64,000 bases of DNA from Tistlia consotensis USBA 355 (GCF_900177295.1 NZ_FWZX01000019.1:62001-126000); one strand, 5' to 3'. Shown: positions 16,188-25,154, counted from the stretch's first letter. Notes: generated from the letters alone by a model not told the origin. Made by a program: numbers and translations.

Positions 16188-16886
16188 ATGAGCGAGCGCG
16201 AGAACGCGGTGATCGTCGGGGTCGGGCCGGGGCTCGGCTGGCATCTGGTCGAGGCCTGCGCCGGGGCGGGCATGCGCGTCGCCCTGGCGGCGCGGCGCCG
16301 CGAGCGGCTGGAGGCGCTGCTCGCCGCCTCCTCCTTCGGCGACCTGCTGGCCGCCGGCTGCGACGTCGCCGACGCCGAGGCGGTCGAGGCCCTGTTCGCC
16401 GAGGCCGAGAGCGAGCAGGGGCCGCCGGACCTCGTGGTGTTCAACGCCAGCGCCCGCGCGCTCGGCGGCATCCTCGAGCTCGATCCGGAGCAGGTCGAGC
16501 AGGCCTGGAAGGTCGGCGCGCTGGGCGGCCTGCACGTCGCCCAGGCGGCGCTGCGCCGGATGGCCGGGCGCGGCAAGGGCACGCTGATCTTCACCGGCGC
16601 CACCGCCGGCCTGCGCGGCTCGAAGGGCTTCGGCGGCTTCGCCATGGTCAAGTTCAGCCTGCGCGCGCTCGCCCAGTCGGCGGCCCGCGAGTTCGGCCCC
16701 CAGGGCGTCCACGTCGTCCACGTCAACATCGACGGCCAGATCGCCAGCGCCCGCACCGAGGGCCGCGACCCGAAGGAGGTCCTCGATCCCGCCGCGATCG
16801 CCGAGACCTACCTGATGCTGCACCGCCAGCACCCGACCGCCTGGACCCAGGAGCTCGACCTCCGGCCCTCGGTCGAGAAGTTCTGA
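16188..16886 (+). CDS. short-chain dehydrogenase/reductase
   Basis: NAD(P)-binding Rossmann protein of 232 residues. The cofactor motif is VGVGPGLGW rather than the classical TGxxxGIG, and the normal YxxxK catalytic pair is not present: the expected region reads GSKGFGGFAMVKFSLRALAQ, where Phe/Gly replaces Tyr although the Lys is kept. Such divergent SDRs are common in alphaproteobacteria and their substrate is unknown. The start has GGGAGGA eight bases upstream. It is divergent from the patatin gene and may share its control region. Confidence 0.75.
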   Translation: MSERENAVIVGVGPGLGWHLVEACAGAGMRVALAARRRERLEALLAASSFGDLLAAGCDVADAEAVEALFAEAESEQGPPDLVVFNASARALGGILELDPEQVEQAWKVGALGGLHVAQAALRRMAGRGKGTLIFTGATAGLRGSKGFGGFAMVKFSLRALAQSAAREFGPQGVHVVHVNIDGQIASARTEGRDPKEVLDPAAIAETYLMLHRQHPTAWTQELDLRPSVEKF

Positions 16887-16930
16887 GGGGGAGCGGGACA
16901 TCGGGTCGGTGCTTTCGCTCGCCCCCTCCT

Positions 16931-17042
16931 TCGTCGCCCTCGCGAAAGCGGGGGCCCAGAGAACGACACCATAGGCGCGGCCCGTCGGCCGTCCGTGCTT
17001 GTCGCGCCTTTCTCTGGGCCCCCGCTTTCGCGAGGGCGACGA
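16931..17042. repeat. 33-bp perfect inverted repeat between convergent genes
   Basis: Arms at 16931-16963 and 17010-17042 are perfect complements, separated by 46 bp. The core resembles the GGGCCCCCGCTTTCGCG element dispersed as extragenic palindromes in many alphaproteobacterial genomes. Each arm also has its own small internal symmetry (CGCGAAAGCG). It sits between the SDR and a convergent extensin-family gene and could fold into a strong two-way terminator. Confidence 0.85.
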
Positions 17043-17098
17043 CCGAGAGGGCGGAAAGGCAGCGGACCAGGGCGCGGCGAGGAGCGAAACGAGCGTCC

Positions 17099-17782
17099 TC
17101 ACTCGCAGAAGCGCCACCTGCCCATGTCGAGGTGGAAGTGGTCGCGGTGCTCGGCGTTGGCGTCGGGGCCGAGGATGCCGTTGAAGACCTTGCAGGCGCC
17201 GTCGTGGACTTGGCGCAGGAAGGCCGCCTTGTCGCCCCAGCCGCCCCAGTCCTCTTTGACCGAGACCATCGTGCCGTCGGCGAGGACGAAGGCGGCGACG
17301 TCGATGGCGTTGGCCGTGGCGTGCTCGCTGCGCGGGCCGCCCTGGCGGCTGTTGCGGTTGCGGCAGGCGTAGGTGCCCCAGTGCTCGATGCGGTCGACCG
17401 GCTGGCCGAAGCGCTGCAGGGCCGCCGGCTCGACGACCTGCTGCTGCCAGATCGCCAGCGCGGCGGCGAGCCTGCAGGTCGCGATGAAGGAGCGGTTGTA
17501 GGCCAGCGGCCGCGCGTCGGCGATCTCGAGCGCGCCCTGGTAGCCGCAGCCGGCGGCGAGCGGCCGGTCGACGACCTTGCTGATGGTCAGCGGGCCCTGG
17601 CCGAGGGTGAAGTAGCAGAGCTCGGGATTGGCCTCGAGCCGCGACAGCCGGACGCCGTTGAGCAGCGGATCGTAGGCGCGGGGACCGGCGCTCGGGACCG
17701 CCCGCGTCGAGGAGCTGCCGCAGCCCGCGAGCGCCAGCAGCGCCAGCAGCGCCGCCAGCCGCGCGAGCGCCCCCCGGGCCAC
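17099..17782 (-). CDS. extensin-family lipoprotein
   Basis: Predicted lipoprotein of 227 residues starting at GTG 17782. The signal ends in the lipobox LALLALAGC, giving a lipidated Cys near residue 21. The extensin-like domain follows, with ELCYFTL, GCGYQGALEIADARPLAYNRSF, TYACRNRN, RSEHATANAIDVAAFVLADG and a C-terminal HRDHFHLDMG motif. Length and ending match PF06904-type envelope proteins. This is the second such protein in the window, the first being at 6071-6886. The start lies 4 bp beyond the stop of the enoyl-CoA hydratase, so they are co-transcribed. A longer reading into that gene exists but would mask the lipobox. Confidence 0.8.
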   Translation of the reverse strand: MARGALARLAALLALLALAGCGSSSTRAVPSAGPRAYDPLLNGVRLSRLEANPELCYFTLGQGPLTISKVVDRPLAAGCGYQGALEIADARPLAYNRSFIATCRLAAALAIWQQQVVEPAALQRFGQPVDRIEHWGTYACRNRNSRQGGPRSEHATANAIDVAAFVLADGTMVSVKEDWGGWGDKAAFLRQVHDGACKVFNGILGPDANAEHRDHFHLDMGRWRFCE

Positions 17783-17786
17783 CGGG

Positions 17787-18614
17787 TCAGCGGCCCTTCC
17801 AGACCGCGTGGCGCTTCTCGATGAAGGCGTCGATGCCCTCGCCGGCATCCTCGGCCATCATGTTGCAGGCCATGACCTCGCTGGCGTAGCCGTAGGCATC
17901 GGCGAGGCCGCGCTGCAGCTGCTCGTAGACCATCCGCTTGCCGGTGCGCACCGCGACCGGGGATTTCGAGAGGATCTTGCCGACCAGCTCCTCGACGGCG
18001 GCGTCGAGAAAGGCGGCCGGCACGGCCCGGTTGATCAGGCCCAGGCGCCAGGCTTCGGAAGCCGGGATGAAGTCGCCGGTCACCAGCATCTCGAAGGCCG
18101 GCTTGATCGGCACGTTGCGGGTCAGCGCGACCGCCGGGGTCGAGCAGAACAGGCCGGCGTTGATGCCGCTGGTCGCGAAGCGCGCCTCCTCGTCCGCGAC
18201 GGCCAGGTCGCAGGTCGCGACGAGCTGGCAGCCGGCCGCCGTCGCCATGCCCTGGACCCGGGCGATGACCGGCACCGGCAGGGCGACGATCGCCTGCATC
18301 ATGCGGCTGCAGGAGGCGAAGAGGCTGCGGTAGTAGTCCTGCTCGGGCCGGCTGCGCATCTGCTTCAGGTCGTGGCCGGCGCAGAAGGCCTTGCCGTTGG
18401 CGGCCAGCACGAGGCAGCGCAGGGACTCGTCGGCGGCGAGAGACTCCAGCTCGGCGGTCAGCGCGGCCAGCAGCTCCTCCGACAGGGCGTTGTAGGCGCG
18501 CGGCCGGTTCAGCGTCAGAACGGCGACGCCGTCGGGCCGGCGCTCGCTCAGCAGCACCGGCGCGTCGGCCGCGGCCTCCTGCGGCTTGCCCGAAAGGGCG
18601 GTATCGGCGGACAT
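17787..18614 (-). CDS. enoyl-CoA hydratase/isomerase family protein
   Basis: Crotonase-fold protein of 275 residues. The oxyanion-hole strands are KAFCAGHDLKQM and GMATAAGCQLVATCDLAVA. One catalytic position reads ATSGINAGLFCSTP, where classical hydratase has Glu at the second acid site; here it is Gly/Leu, which points to another crotonase reaction or weak hydratase activity. Similar proteins are usually annotated as EchA-like. The start ATG at 18614 follows GGGAGAG. It is the first gene of a two-gene unit with the extensin-family lipoprotein, a pairing without obvious logic. Confidence 0.82.
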   Translation of the reverse strand: MSADTALSGKPQEAAADAPVLLSERRPDGVAVLTLNRPRAYNALSEELLAALTAELESLAADESLRCLVLAANGKAFCAGHDLKQMRSRPEQDYYRSLFASCSRMMQAIVALPVPVIARVQGMATAAGCQLVATCDLAVADEEARFATSGINAGLFCSTPAVALTRNVPIKPAFEMLVTGDFIPASEAWRLGLINRAVPAAFLDAAVEELVGKILSKSPVAVRTGKRMVYEQLQRGLADAYGYASEVMACNMMAEDAGEGIDAFIEKRHAVWKGR

Positions 18615-18839
18615 GGCGGCTCTCCCATGGGGTCGCGAGGGGCGAGCCGGCCCGTGCGGCGCGCGTGCGGGTGCCGGGCGACTCGCCGGAAATCCTGGGA
18701 TCGAGAGTGCCCCGGGGCGCCGCGCCGGATCAAGGCTCGCGAGCCCGCGCCGGCCCTGCATGCCTGTCCTTCGAGGCAGCCGGTCGCGCGGCGCCGCGAA
18801 ATCGGCTAAGCCGGAGCGTCCGGGGCGAGGGGAGCGGGC

Positions 18840-19229
18840 ATGGCGGTCAGGATCGACGAGGCGGACCTGAAGCGGATCCGCGAGCAGCTGCCCTGGCTCG
18901 ACATGCTCGGCATCGAGATCGCCGAGATGGCCGAGAACCGCGCGGTGCTGACCCTGGCCGACGCCGCCATGTACTTCGCGATCCTGGCGACCATCGGGCC
19001 GGTCGAGATGGCGCTGACCACCTCGCTGTCGATCAACTTCCTCAGGCCGCCGCCGCCCGGCGCGCTGCGCGCCGACTGCCGGATCCTCAAGCTCGGCAAG
19101 CGCCTGGCCTATGGTGAGGTCTTCCTCTACGCCTCGGCCGCCGACCCGGAGCATCCGGTCGCGCACACCACCCTGACCTACTCGATTCCCCCGGACCGGC
19201 CCAGTTCACCGGTGAGCCCAGGCTCTTGA
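18840..19229 (+). CDS. hotdog-fold thioesterase (PaaI-like, DUF4442-type)
   Basis: Cytoplasmic 129-residue hotdog protein that probably hydrolyses an acyl-CoA thioester. The segment LPWLDMLGIEIAEMAENRAVLTL is the usual first helix and strand, followed by ILATIGPVEMALTTSLSINFLRP, where the active-site acid would lie, and a C-terminal AHTTLTYSIP strand. Length is typical. The start has GGGGAG nine bases upstream. The stop overlaps the TTG start of the exporter gene (TTGA). Confidence 0.75.
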   Translation: MAVRIDEADLKRIREQLPWLDMLGIEIAEMAENRAVLTLADAAMYFAILATIGPVEMALTTSLSINFLRPPPPGALRADCRILKLGKRLAYGEVFLYASAADPEHPVAHTTLTYSIPPDRPSSPVSPGS

Positions 19230-20122
19230 CGGACGGCAAGAAACCCCTCTGGCTGCGCCTCGCGCCGGCGATCTTCCTGCTGCTCTGGTCGGGCGGCTTC
19301 TCCTTCGCCAAGTTCGGCCTCGCCCACGCCGAGCCGATCACCTTCCTGGCGCTGCGCTACGCCCTGGTGCTGGCCGTGCTGCTGCCGCTGGCCCTGGTGC
19401 TGCGGCCGCCGCTGCCGAAGCGGCGGCGCGACTGGGGCCACCTGGTGGTGGTCGGCTTCCTGATCCAGGCGGTCTACTTCGGGCTCAGCTACTACGCCTT
19501 CTATCTCGGCATCTCGGCCGGCGGCGTCGCCCTGATCGTCGCCCTGCAGCCGATTCTGGTCGCGCTCATCGCGCCCTGGATCTCGGGCGAGAAGATCCCG
19601 GCGCTGCGCTGGCTCGGCCTGCTGCTCGGGCTCGGCGGCGCCGGCCTGGTGATCGCCTCGCGCTACGCCGTCGAGGTGACCTCGCTGCTCGGCGTGCTGG
19701 CCGCGGTCGGCGCGCTCCTCGGCATCACGACGGCGACGCTCTACGAGAAGCGCTTCGGCCTGCACCACCACCCGGTCACCTCGAACGCCGTGCAGTACGC
19801 CGTCGGCCTCGCCGCCGTGCTGCCGCTCGCCTTCTTCACCGAGTCGATGCGGGTCGACTGGACGCTCGAGCTGGGCGTCGCGCTCGGCTACCTGGTGATC
19901 GGCAACTCGCTGATCTCGGTCACCCTGCTGCTCGCCATGGTGCGCCACGGCGAGGCCAGCCGGGTCTCGGCCCTGTTCTTCCTGGTGCCGCCGATGGCCG
20001 CGCTGATCGCCTGGGGCCTGATCGGCGAGCAGCTGCCGGCCCTCGCCTGGGCCGGCATGGCGCTGGCCGCCGGCGGCGTCGCCCTGGTCGGCCGGCCGGG
20101 CCCGAGGGCGCGGCGGGTGTAG
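19226..20122 (+). CDS. DMT-superfamily transporter (EamA-type)
   Basis: Inner-membrane carrier of 298 residues with about ten hydrophobic segments arranged as two EamA repeats (first repeat LLLWSGGFSFAKFGLAHAEPITFLALRY; second from GVLAAVGALLGITTATLYEKR). Family members export metabolites or amino acids by proton exchange; substrate unknown. The start is TTG at 19226, overlapping the thioesterase stop, indicating translational coupling. It ends before a palindromic repeat pair that may terminate transcription. Confidence 0.85.
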   Translation: MTDGKKPLWLRLAPAIFLLLWSGGFSFAKFGLAHAEPITFLALRYALVLAVLLPLALVLRPPLPKRRRDWGHLVVVGFLIQAVYFGLSYYAFYLGISAGGVALIVALQPILVALIAPWISGEKIPALRWLGLLLGLGGAGLVIASRYAVEVTSLLGVLAAVGALLGITTATLYEKRFGLHHHPVTSNAVQYAVGLAAVLPLAFFTESMRVDWTLELGVALGYLVIGNSLISVTLLLAMVRHGEASRVSALFFLVPPMAALIAWGLIGEQLPALAWAGMALAAGGVALVGRPGPRARRV

Positions 20123-20150
20123 GGGCGGGAAACCGAGCCCGAAGTCGACT

Positions 20151-20290
20151 CCCTCTCCGCTCCCCTTGGGGAGGGGAGAGGGCCGGGGTGAGGTGAGGGG
20201 TACGGACCTTCCCCCTGCTCCGGCGCAGCCGTACCGCTCACAATCCCCCACCTCTCCCTGCCCTCTCCGCCCCCCGGGGGCGGAGAGGGG
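20151..20290. repeat. pair of inverted GC-rich palindromic repeats, copy 1
   Basis: Two related units in opposite orientation: 20151-20193 and 20246-20290. Each carries a hairpin of the type CCCTCTCCGC...GCGGAGAGGG and a tail with CCCCACCTCTCC. The spacer contains GGTACGG / CCGTACC, extending the dyad. The right unit is nearly identical to the complement of 34130-34173. It lies between convergent genes and could act as a two-way terminator. Confidence 0.8.
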
Positions 20291-20304
20291 ACTCCGGAGG
20301 GGCC

Positions 20305-22362
20305 TCAGAAGTCCTTGGCCAGCCTCAGCGCGTCGTAGATCGCGGCGTGGATGTTGCGGCAGGAGACGGCGTCGCCGATGCGGAACAGGCGGAAGGCGCC
20401 CTCGGGATTGCGGACCAGGGTCTGCGGCCGGCCCGCGAGCAGGGCCTCCTGGTCGACCTCGCCGCGGTTGGCGGAGAGCGGCTTGAGGGCGAAGTAGAGC
20501 TCGTCGAGCGGCAGGGTGCCGTGCTCGACCACGACCTGGTCGACCCGGCGCTCGACGAGGTCGCGGCTGTAGTCGCTCCACAGCAGGGCGGTCAGGGCGT
20601 TGCCGTCGCGGCGCACCGACTTCAGGCGGCGCCCGAGGGTGATCGTGGCGTCGGCCTTCTGGAAGGCGGCGAGGTAGGCGGGATAGTTCATGCCGCCGAC
20701 GTCGGGCGCCAGGATCCGCTCGGGCGTGACGAGCTCCAGGCGCGCGCCGGCCTCGCAGAGCGCCTCGGCCGCGGTCAGGCCCGGGTGGCCGCCGTTGTCG
20801 TCGAACAGCAGGACCGACTCGCCCGGCTTCGCGGCGCCGGAGAGCAGGTCCCAGCTCGTCGTGACCAGCTCCTCGCCCTCCTTGAGGAAGCCGGTGTTGG
20901 GCAGGCCGCCGGTCGCGACGACCACGAGGTCGGGTCGCTCGGCCAGCACGTCGCCGGCCTCGGCGTAGCGGTTGAAGTGCAGCGGCACGCCGAGCCGCTC
21001 CAGCTCGGCGAGACGCCAGTCGACGATGCCGAGCAGCTCGCGCCGGCGCTGCAGCGCCGCGGCCAGGACGATCTGGCCGCCGGCCCGGTCGCCGGCCTCG
21101 AAGACCACGACCTCGTGGCCGCGCTCGGCCGAGACGCGCGCGGCTTCCAGGCCGGCGGCGCCCGCGCCGACCACGACCACCTTCTGCCGAGGTCCGGCGC
21201 TGCGCTCGACGACCTGCGGCATGGTCAGCTCGCGGCCGGTGGCGGCGTTGTGGATGCAGAGCGCTTCGCCGTTCTCGTAGATCCGGTCGATGCAGTAGGC
21301 GGCGCCGACGCAGGGCCGGATGCGGTCCTCCTCGCCGCGCGCGACCCTGGCGGCGATGTGCGGGTCGGCGAGGTGGGCGCGGGTCATGCCGACCAGGTCC
21401 AGGTGGCCCTCGGCGACGGCGTGGCGCGCCGTGGCGACGTCGGCGATGCGCGCGGCATGCATCACCGGCAGGCCGAGCTCGGCCTTGATCCGGCTGGCCG
21501 CCGCGAGGTGCGGGGCGGCCGGCGTGCCCATGATCGGGATGACGTGGGAGAGCGCCTCGTCGCTCTCGATGTGGCCGCGGATCACGCTGAAGAAGTCGAG
21601 GGTGCGGTCGCCGGCCAGGGCTCTGGCGATCGCCAGGCCCTCGTCGGCGCCGAAGCCGACCGGTCCGGCCTCTTCCTGCCAGGCCTCGTCGACCACCAGG
21701 CGGATGCCGACGACGAAGCCGGAGCCGACCTCGGCGCGGATCGCCGCCAGCACCTCTCGGGTGAAGCGCAGGCGGTTCTCGCGGCTGCCGCCGTACGCGT
21801 CGCTCCGCTTGTTGGTCGCCGGCGACCAGAAGCCGTCGAGCAGGTGACCGTAGGCCTCGATCTCGATGCCGTCGAGGCCGCCGTCGCGGCAGCGCCGGGC
21901 GGCCGCGGCGTACTGCGCGACGATGCGCGCCAGATCCCAGTCCTCGGCCTCCTTCGGGAAGGCGCGGTGCGCCGGCTCGCGGAGCGGGGAGGGCGCGACG
22001 ACCGGCAGCCAGTCGCCGGTGTTCCAGCCGGTGCGCCGGCCGAGGTGGGTGATCTGGCACATCACCGCGGCGCCGTGGCGGTGCACCGCCTCGCTGAGCT
22101 CGGCGAACCAGGGCACCACGGCGTCGTCCCAGACCCGGATGTTGCCGAAGGCCGCGGGGCTGTCGCGCCCGACGATCGAGGAGCCGCCGATCATGGTCAG
22201 GGCGATGCCGCCCTTCGCCTTCTCCTCGTGGTAGGCGCGGTAGCGCTGCTTGGGCAGGCCGTCCTCGGTGTAGGCCGGCTCGTGGCTGGTGCTGACGATG
22301 CGGTTGCGCAGCGTCAGGTGCTTGAGCCGGAACGGCTGGAGCAGGGGATCTTTCGAGGTCAT
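20305..22362 (-). CDS. FMN/FAD/Fe-S N-demethylase, DgcA/StcD-like (NADH:flavin oxidoreductase family)
   Basis: A 685-residue protein with two parts: an Old Yellow Enzyme barrel with FMN (residues 1-360, from LLQPFRLKHLTLRNRIVSTSHEP) and a pyridine-nucleotide reductase part with FAD (VVVVGAGAAGLEAARV at about 390 on). Cysteines in RPCVGAAYC and EALC are the expected 4Fe-4S ligands. Length and motifs fit dimethylglycine demethylase DgcA and N-methylproline demethylase StcD rather than 2,4-dienoyl-CoA reductase. DgcB, the partner of DgcA, is not nearby. Start ATG at 22362 gives the family N-terminus. It is the last gene of a unit with the enolase-superfamily and MttB-like genes. Confidence 0.75.
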   Translation of the reverse strand: MTSKDPLLQPFRLKHLTLRNRIVSTSHEPAYTEDGLPKQRYRAYHEEKAKGGIALTMIGGSSIVGRDSPAAFGNIRVWDDAVVPWFAELSEAVHRHGAAVMCQITHLGRRTGWNTGDWLPVVAPSPLREPAHRAFPKEAEDWDLARIVAQYAAAARRCRDGGLDGIEIEAYGHLLDGFWSPATNKRSDAYGGSRENRLRFTREVLAAIRAEVGSGFVVGIRLVVDEAWQEEAGPVGFGADEGLAIARALAGDRTLDFFSVIRGHIESDEALSHVIPIMGTPAAPHLAAASRIKAELGLPVMHAARIADVATARHAVAEGHLDLVGMTRAHLADPHIAARVARGEEDRIRPCVGAAYCIDRIYENGEALCIHNAATGRELTMPQVVERSAGPRQKVVVVGAGAAGLEAARVSAERGHEVVVFEAGDRAGGQIVLAAALQRRRELLGIVDWRLAELERLGVPLHFNRYAEAGDVLAERPDLVVVATGGLPNTGFLKEGEELVTTSWDLLSGAAKPGESVLLFDDNGGHPGLTAAEALCEAGARLELVTPERILAPDVGGMNYPAYLAAFQKADATITLGRRLKSVRRDGNALTALLWSDYSRDLVERRVDQVVVEHGTLPLDELYFALKPLSANRGEVDQEALLAGRPQTLVRNPEGAFRLFRIGDAVSCRNIHAAIYDALRLAKDF

Positions 22363-22390
22363 GGGTCGGGGCGGCTCCCGGTCGGGCTGA

Positions 22391-23578
22391 TCAGTGGAGG
22401 GGCAGGCGCCGGAAGCGGCCGGGCGCGAGGGGGTCGTGGAAGTGGTCGAGCGGGCCGTGCTCGACCAGGTGGCCATGCCAGCGCGCCAGGGCCTCGCGGT
22501 CAAGGTCGACGCCCAGGCCGGCTCCCTCGGGCACGGCGACGACGTCGTCCCGCTGGCGGAACGGCCCGCCCTCGATCACGTCCGCGACCTGCCAGCGGAA
22601 CAGCGACTGGCTGGGCTCGGTGATCCAGGGCTGCGCCGCGACCATGTGCAGGTAGGCGGCGGTCGCGATGCCGGAGTCGCCGGAATAGCACCAGAAGCCG
22701 ACGCCCATCGCCTCGCAGGCGCCGATGAAGCGCACCGCCCGGGCGATGCCGCCGAGCACGGCGAAGTTGGTGACGATCGTGTCGGGCACGCCGAGCGCGA
22801 CGGCGCGCCTCAGGTCCGGGACGTGGCTGGAGAAGGGGATCGCCGAGTGCTGGCGCAGCGCCTTCATCTCCTCGAAGGTCGCGACCGGGTCCTCGTAGTT
22901 TCGGATGTCGTAGGGCTCGATCTCGCGCAGCACGCGCCGCGCCGTCGAGAGCGACCACTGCATGTTGGAATCGAGCCGGATCACGGCCCCGGGGCCGAGC
23001 GCCTCGCGCAGCAGCCGGACCGTGCGGATCTCCAGCAGCGGGTCGCCGAGGATCAGCTTGCCTTCGAAGAGGCTGGAGCCGTGCGCCTCGCGCATCGCCA
23101 GGCAGTAGTCGACCACCGCCTCCGGGGTCGTCTCGCCGCCGCGGCCGTCCCGCTCGGCGCGGAAGCCGAAGTACTCGGTGAAGGGGATCGCCTTGCGCAC
23201 GGCGCCGCCGAGCAGCTTGTAGAGCGGCTGGCCCCAGGCCTTGCCGCGCAGGTCCCAGAGCGCGATCTCGACGGCGCCGAAGGCCTTCACCGCCGAGGCG
23301 TCGTCGGTGTTCTGGACGATCTGCCAGGGCGGCAGGCAGAGCGCCTCGCAGCCGGCGATGTCGAGCGGGTCGGCGCGCGCCGCGACCAGGCGCTCGCCGA
23401 GCGCCTCGATCGCGCGCACGACGTCGACCGAGGGCGCCTCGCCGAGCCCGACCAGGCCCTGGTCGGTCTCGACCTCGACGATGGTCTTGGAGGTGCCGGG
23501 ATAGTGGCCGCCGGTCCACCAGAGCGGCGCCTCGAGCGGCAGGTTGACCGGTGTCGCCCTGAGGCCGGTGATGCGCAT
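22391..23578 (-). CDS. enolase-superfamily protein (mandelate racemase/glucarate dehydratase-like) with unusual active site
   Basis: A 395-residue barrel enzyme. The N-terminal capping domain runs to about residue 130. Metal-binding acids are visible in IRLDSNMQW and RNYEDP. At the place of the usual KxK general base the sequence is EGKLILGDP, so at least one Lys is missing. Where glucarate dehydratases have TNM and SNNH, it reads SSHVPD and YSGDSGIA. Family members abstract the proton next to a carboxylate and then racemise, epimerise or dehydrate. The context of N-demethylases suggests a betaine-type amino acid substrate, but that is inference. The start at 23578 is 16 bp past the stop of the MttB-like gene. 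Confidence 0.75.
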   Translation of the reverse strand: MRITGLRATPVNLPLEAPLWWTGGHYPGTSKTIVEVETDQGLVGLGEAPSVDVVRAIEALGERLVAARADPLDIAGCEALCLPPWQIVQNTDDASAVKAFGAVEIALWDLRGKAWGQPLYKLLGGAVRKAIPFTEYFGFRAERDGRGGETTPEAVVDYCLAMREAHGSSLFEGKLILGDPLLEIRTVRLLREALGPGAVIRLDSNMQWSLSTARRVLREIEPYDIRNYEDPVATFEEMKALRQHSAIPFSSHVPDLRRAVALGVPDTIVTNFAVLGGIARAVRFIGACEAMGVGFWCYSGDSGIATAAYLHMVAAQPWITEPSQSLFRWQVADVIEGGPFRQRDDVVAVPEGAGLGVDLDREALARWHGHLVEHGPLDHFHDPLAPGRFRRLPLH

Positions 23579-23594
23579 CGCCCTTGCCTCCCGG

Positions 23595-25154
23595 TCAGTG
23601 CCAGGCGTCGGGCACGGCGGCCTTGCGGCGCGCCACGAAGTCGCGCAGCGCCTCGTCGACCCCCGGGTCGATCGGCGGCGGCTCGTAGTCGGCGAGCAGC
23701 GCCTTCCAGCGCGCCAGGGCGCGGGTTGCGGCGTCCTTCGAGCCCTGCTCCTCCCACTGCTCGACGCTCTCCGAATCCGAGAGGCGGGCGTCGTAGAAGG
23801 CGGTCTCGTAGTTCGCCAGGGTGTGGCTGCAGCCGAGGAAGTGGCCGCCGGGAGCGACCTCGTCGTAGGCCTCGACGGCGAGGCCGTTGTCGTCGGTCGG
23901 AAAGCCCTTGAGCAGCACCTGCATGGCGCCGAGCCGGTCGGCGTCGAGCACCAGCTTCTCGTAGCCCATGGTCAGGCCGGACTCGAGCCAGCCGGCGGCG
24001 TGCAGCACGTAGTTGGCGCCGCCGAGCACGGTCGAGTGCAGGGAGTCGGCGCTCTCGTAGGCGGCCTGGGCGTCCGGTATCTTCGAGGCGGTCAGCGCGC
24101 CGCCGCAGCGCAGCGGCAGGCGCAGGCGGCGGGCCAGCTGGCCGACCGCGTAGTTGGACAGCACCGGCTCGGGCATGCCGAAGGTCGGCGCGCCCGAGCG
24201 CAGGCTCATCGAGGACAGGAAGCTGCCGAGCACGACCGGCGCCCCGGGCCGCACCGCCTGGCAGAAGGCGACGCCGGCCATCGCCTCGGCCAGGGCCTGC
24301 GCCAGGGCGCCGGCCGTGGTCACCGGGCCCATGGCGCCGCCCAGGATGAAGGGCACGACCAGGATGCCCTGGTTGGCCGCCGCGTAGACCCGCATCGCCT
24401 CGGTCGCGACCTTGTCGTACATCAGCGGCGAGTTGACGTTGACGTTGCCCAAAACGACGCAGTGCGCCTCGAGGAAGCCGGCGCCGAAGGCGAGGCGGGC
24501 CATCTCGATCGTGTCCTCGGCGCGCTCCAGCGCGGTGATCGAGCCGAGGAACGGCTTGTCCGACCAGCGCAGGTGGGCATAGAGCATGTCCAGGTGGCGC
24601 TTGTTGACCGGCTGGTCGCAGGGCTCGCAGACCGTGCCGCCGGAGTGGTGCAGCCAGGGCAGGCGCCAGGCCAGCTTCACGAAGTTCTCGAAGTCGGCGA
24701 GGGTGCCGTAGCGCCGGCCCTGCTCCAGGCAGCGCACGAAGGGCGAGCCGTAGGCCGGCGCGAAGACCGTGTTCGGCCCGCCGATCGTGACCGAGCGCGC
24801 CGGGTTGCGGGCGTGCTGCACGAAGCGCTCCGGCGCCAGCGCGCAGAGCCGCCGCGCCAGGCCGCCGGGCAGGCGGACCCGGACGCCCGCGACCTCGGCG
24901 CCGGCGGCACGCCAGATCCGCAGGGCCTCGGCATCGTCGCGGAACTCCAGGCCGACCTGCTCCAGCAGCCGGTTGGCCTGCCGCTCGATGCGCTGCAGGC
25001 CCGCCTCGTCGAGCAGGTCGAAGTAGGGGATCTTCCGCCCGGCTCCGGCGGTCCCGGCCGTGCCGCCGCCGCCCGGCGCGGCTGCCGCCCGGCGTGCCGC
25101 GCGGTCGATGCGGGGGCGTCCCGCGCGCGTCGTCGGCGCCTCTGCCTCGGCCAT
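23595..25154 (-). CDS. MttB-family methyltransferase (non-pyrrolysine), copy 2
   Basis: A 519-residue paralogue of the protein at 11627-13237, with matching blocks RYGTLADFENFVKLAW, HHSGGTVCEPCDQPVNKRH and SGAPTFGMPEPVLSNY. No internal amber codon, so no pyrrolysine. Residues 1-40 are a low-complexity Ala/Gly/Arg-rich tail with RAGRPRIDRAARR. Expected to demethylate a quaternary amine onto a corrinoid protein, yet none is encoded nearby. It is first in a unit with the enolase-superfamily protein and the flavin demethylase and divergent from a LysR regulator, which likely controls it. Confidence 0.85.
   Translation of the reverse strand: MAEAEAPTTRAGRPRIDRAARRAAAAPGGGGTAGTAGAGRKIPYFDLLDEAGLQRIERQANRLLEQVGLEFRDDAEALRIWRAAGAEVAGVRVRLPGGLARRLCALAPERFVQHARNPARSVTIGGPNTVFAPAYGSPFVRCLEQGRRYGTLADFENFVKLAWRLPWLHHSGGTVCEPCDQPVNKRHLDMLYAHLRWSDKPFLGSITALERAEDTIEMARLAFGAGFLEAHCVVLGNVNVNSPLMYDKVATEAMRVYAAANQGILVVPFILGGAMGPVTTAGALAQALAEAMAGVAFCQAVRPGAPVVLGSFLSSMSLRSGAPTFGMPEPVLSNYAVGQLARRLRLPLRCGGALTASKIPDAQAAYESADSLHSTVLGGANYVLHAAGWLESGLTMGYEKLVLDADRLGAMQVLLKGFPTDDNGLAVEAYDEVAPGGHFLGCSHTLANYETAFYDARLSDSESVEQWEEQGSKDAATRALARWKALLADYEPPPIDPGVDEALRDFVARRKAAVPDAWH

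Noticed and set aside
20151-20290. CRISPR or phage attachment site
   Set aside because: Only two inverted copies with no regular spacers; the units are palindromic extragenic repeats.
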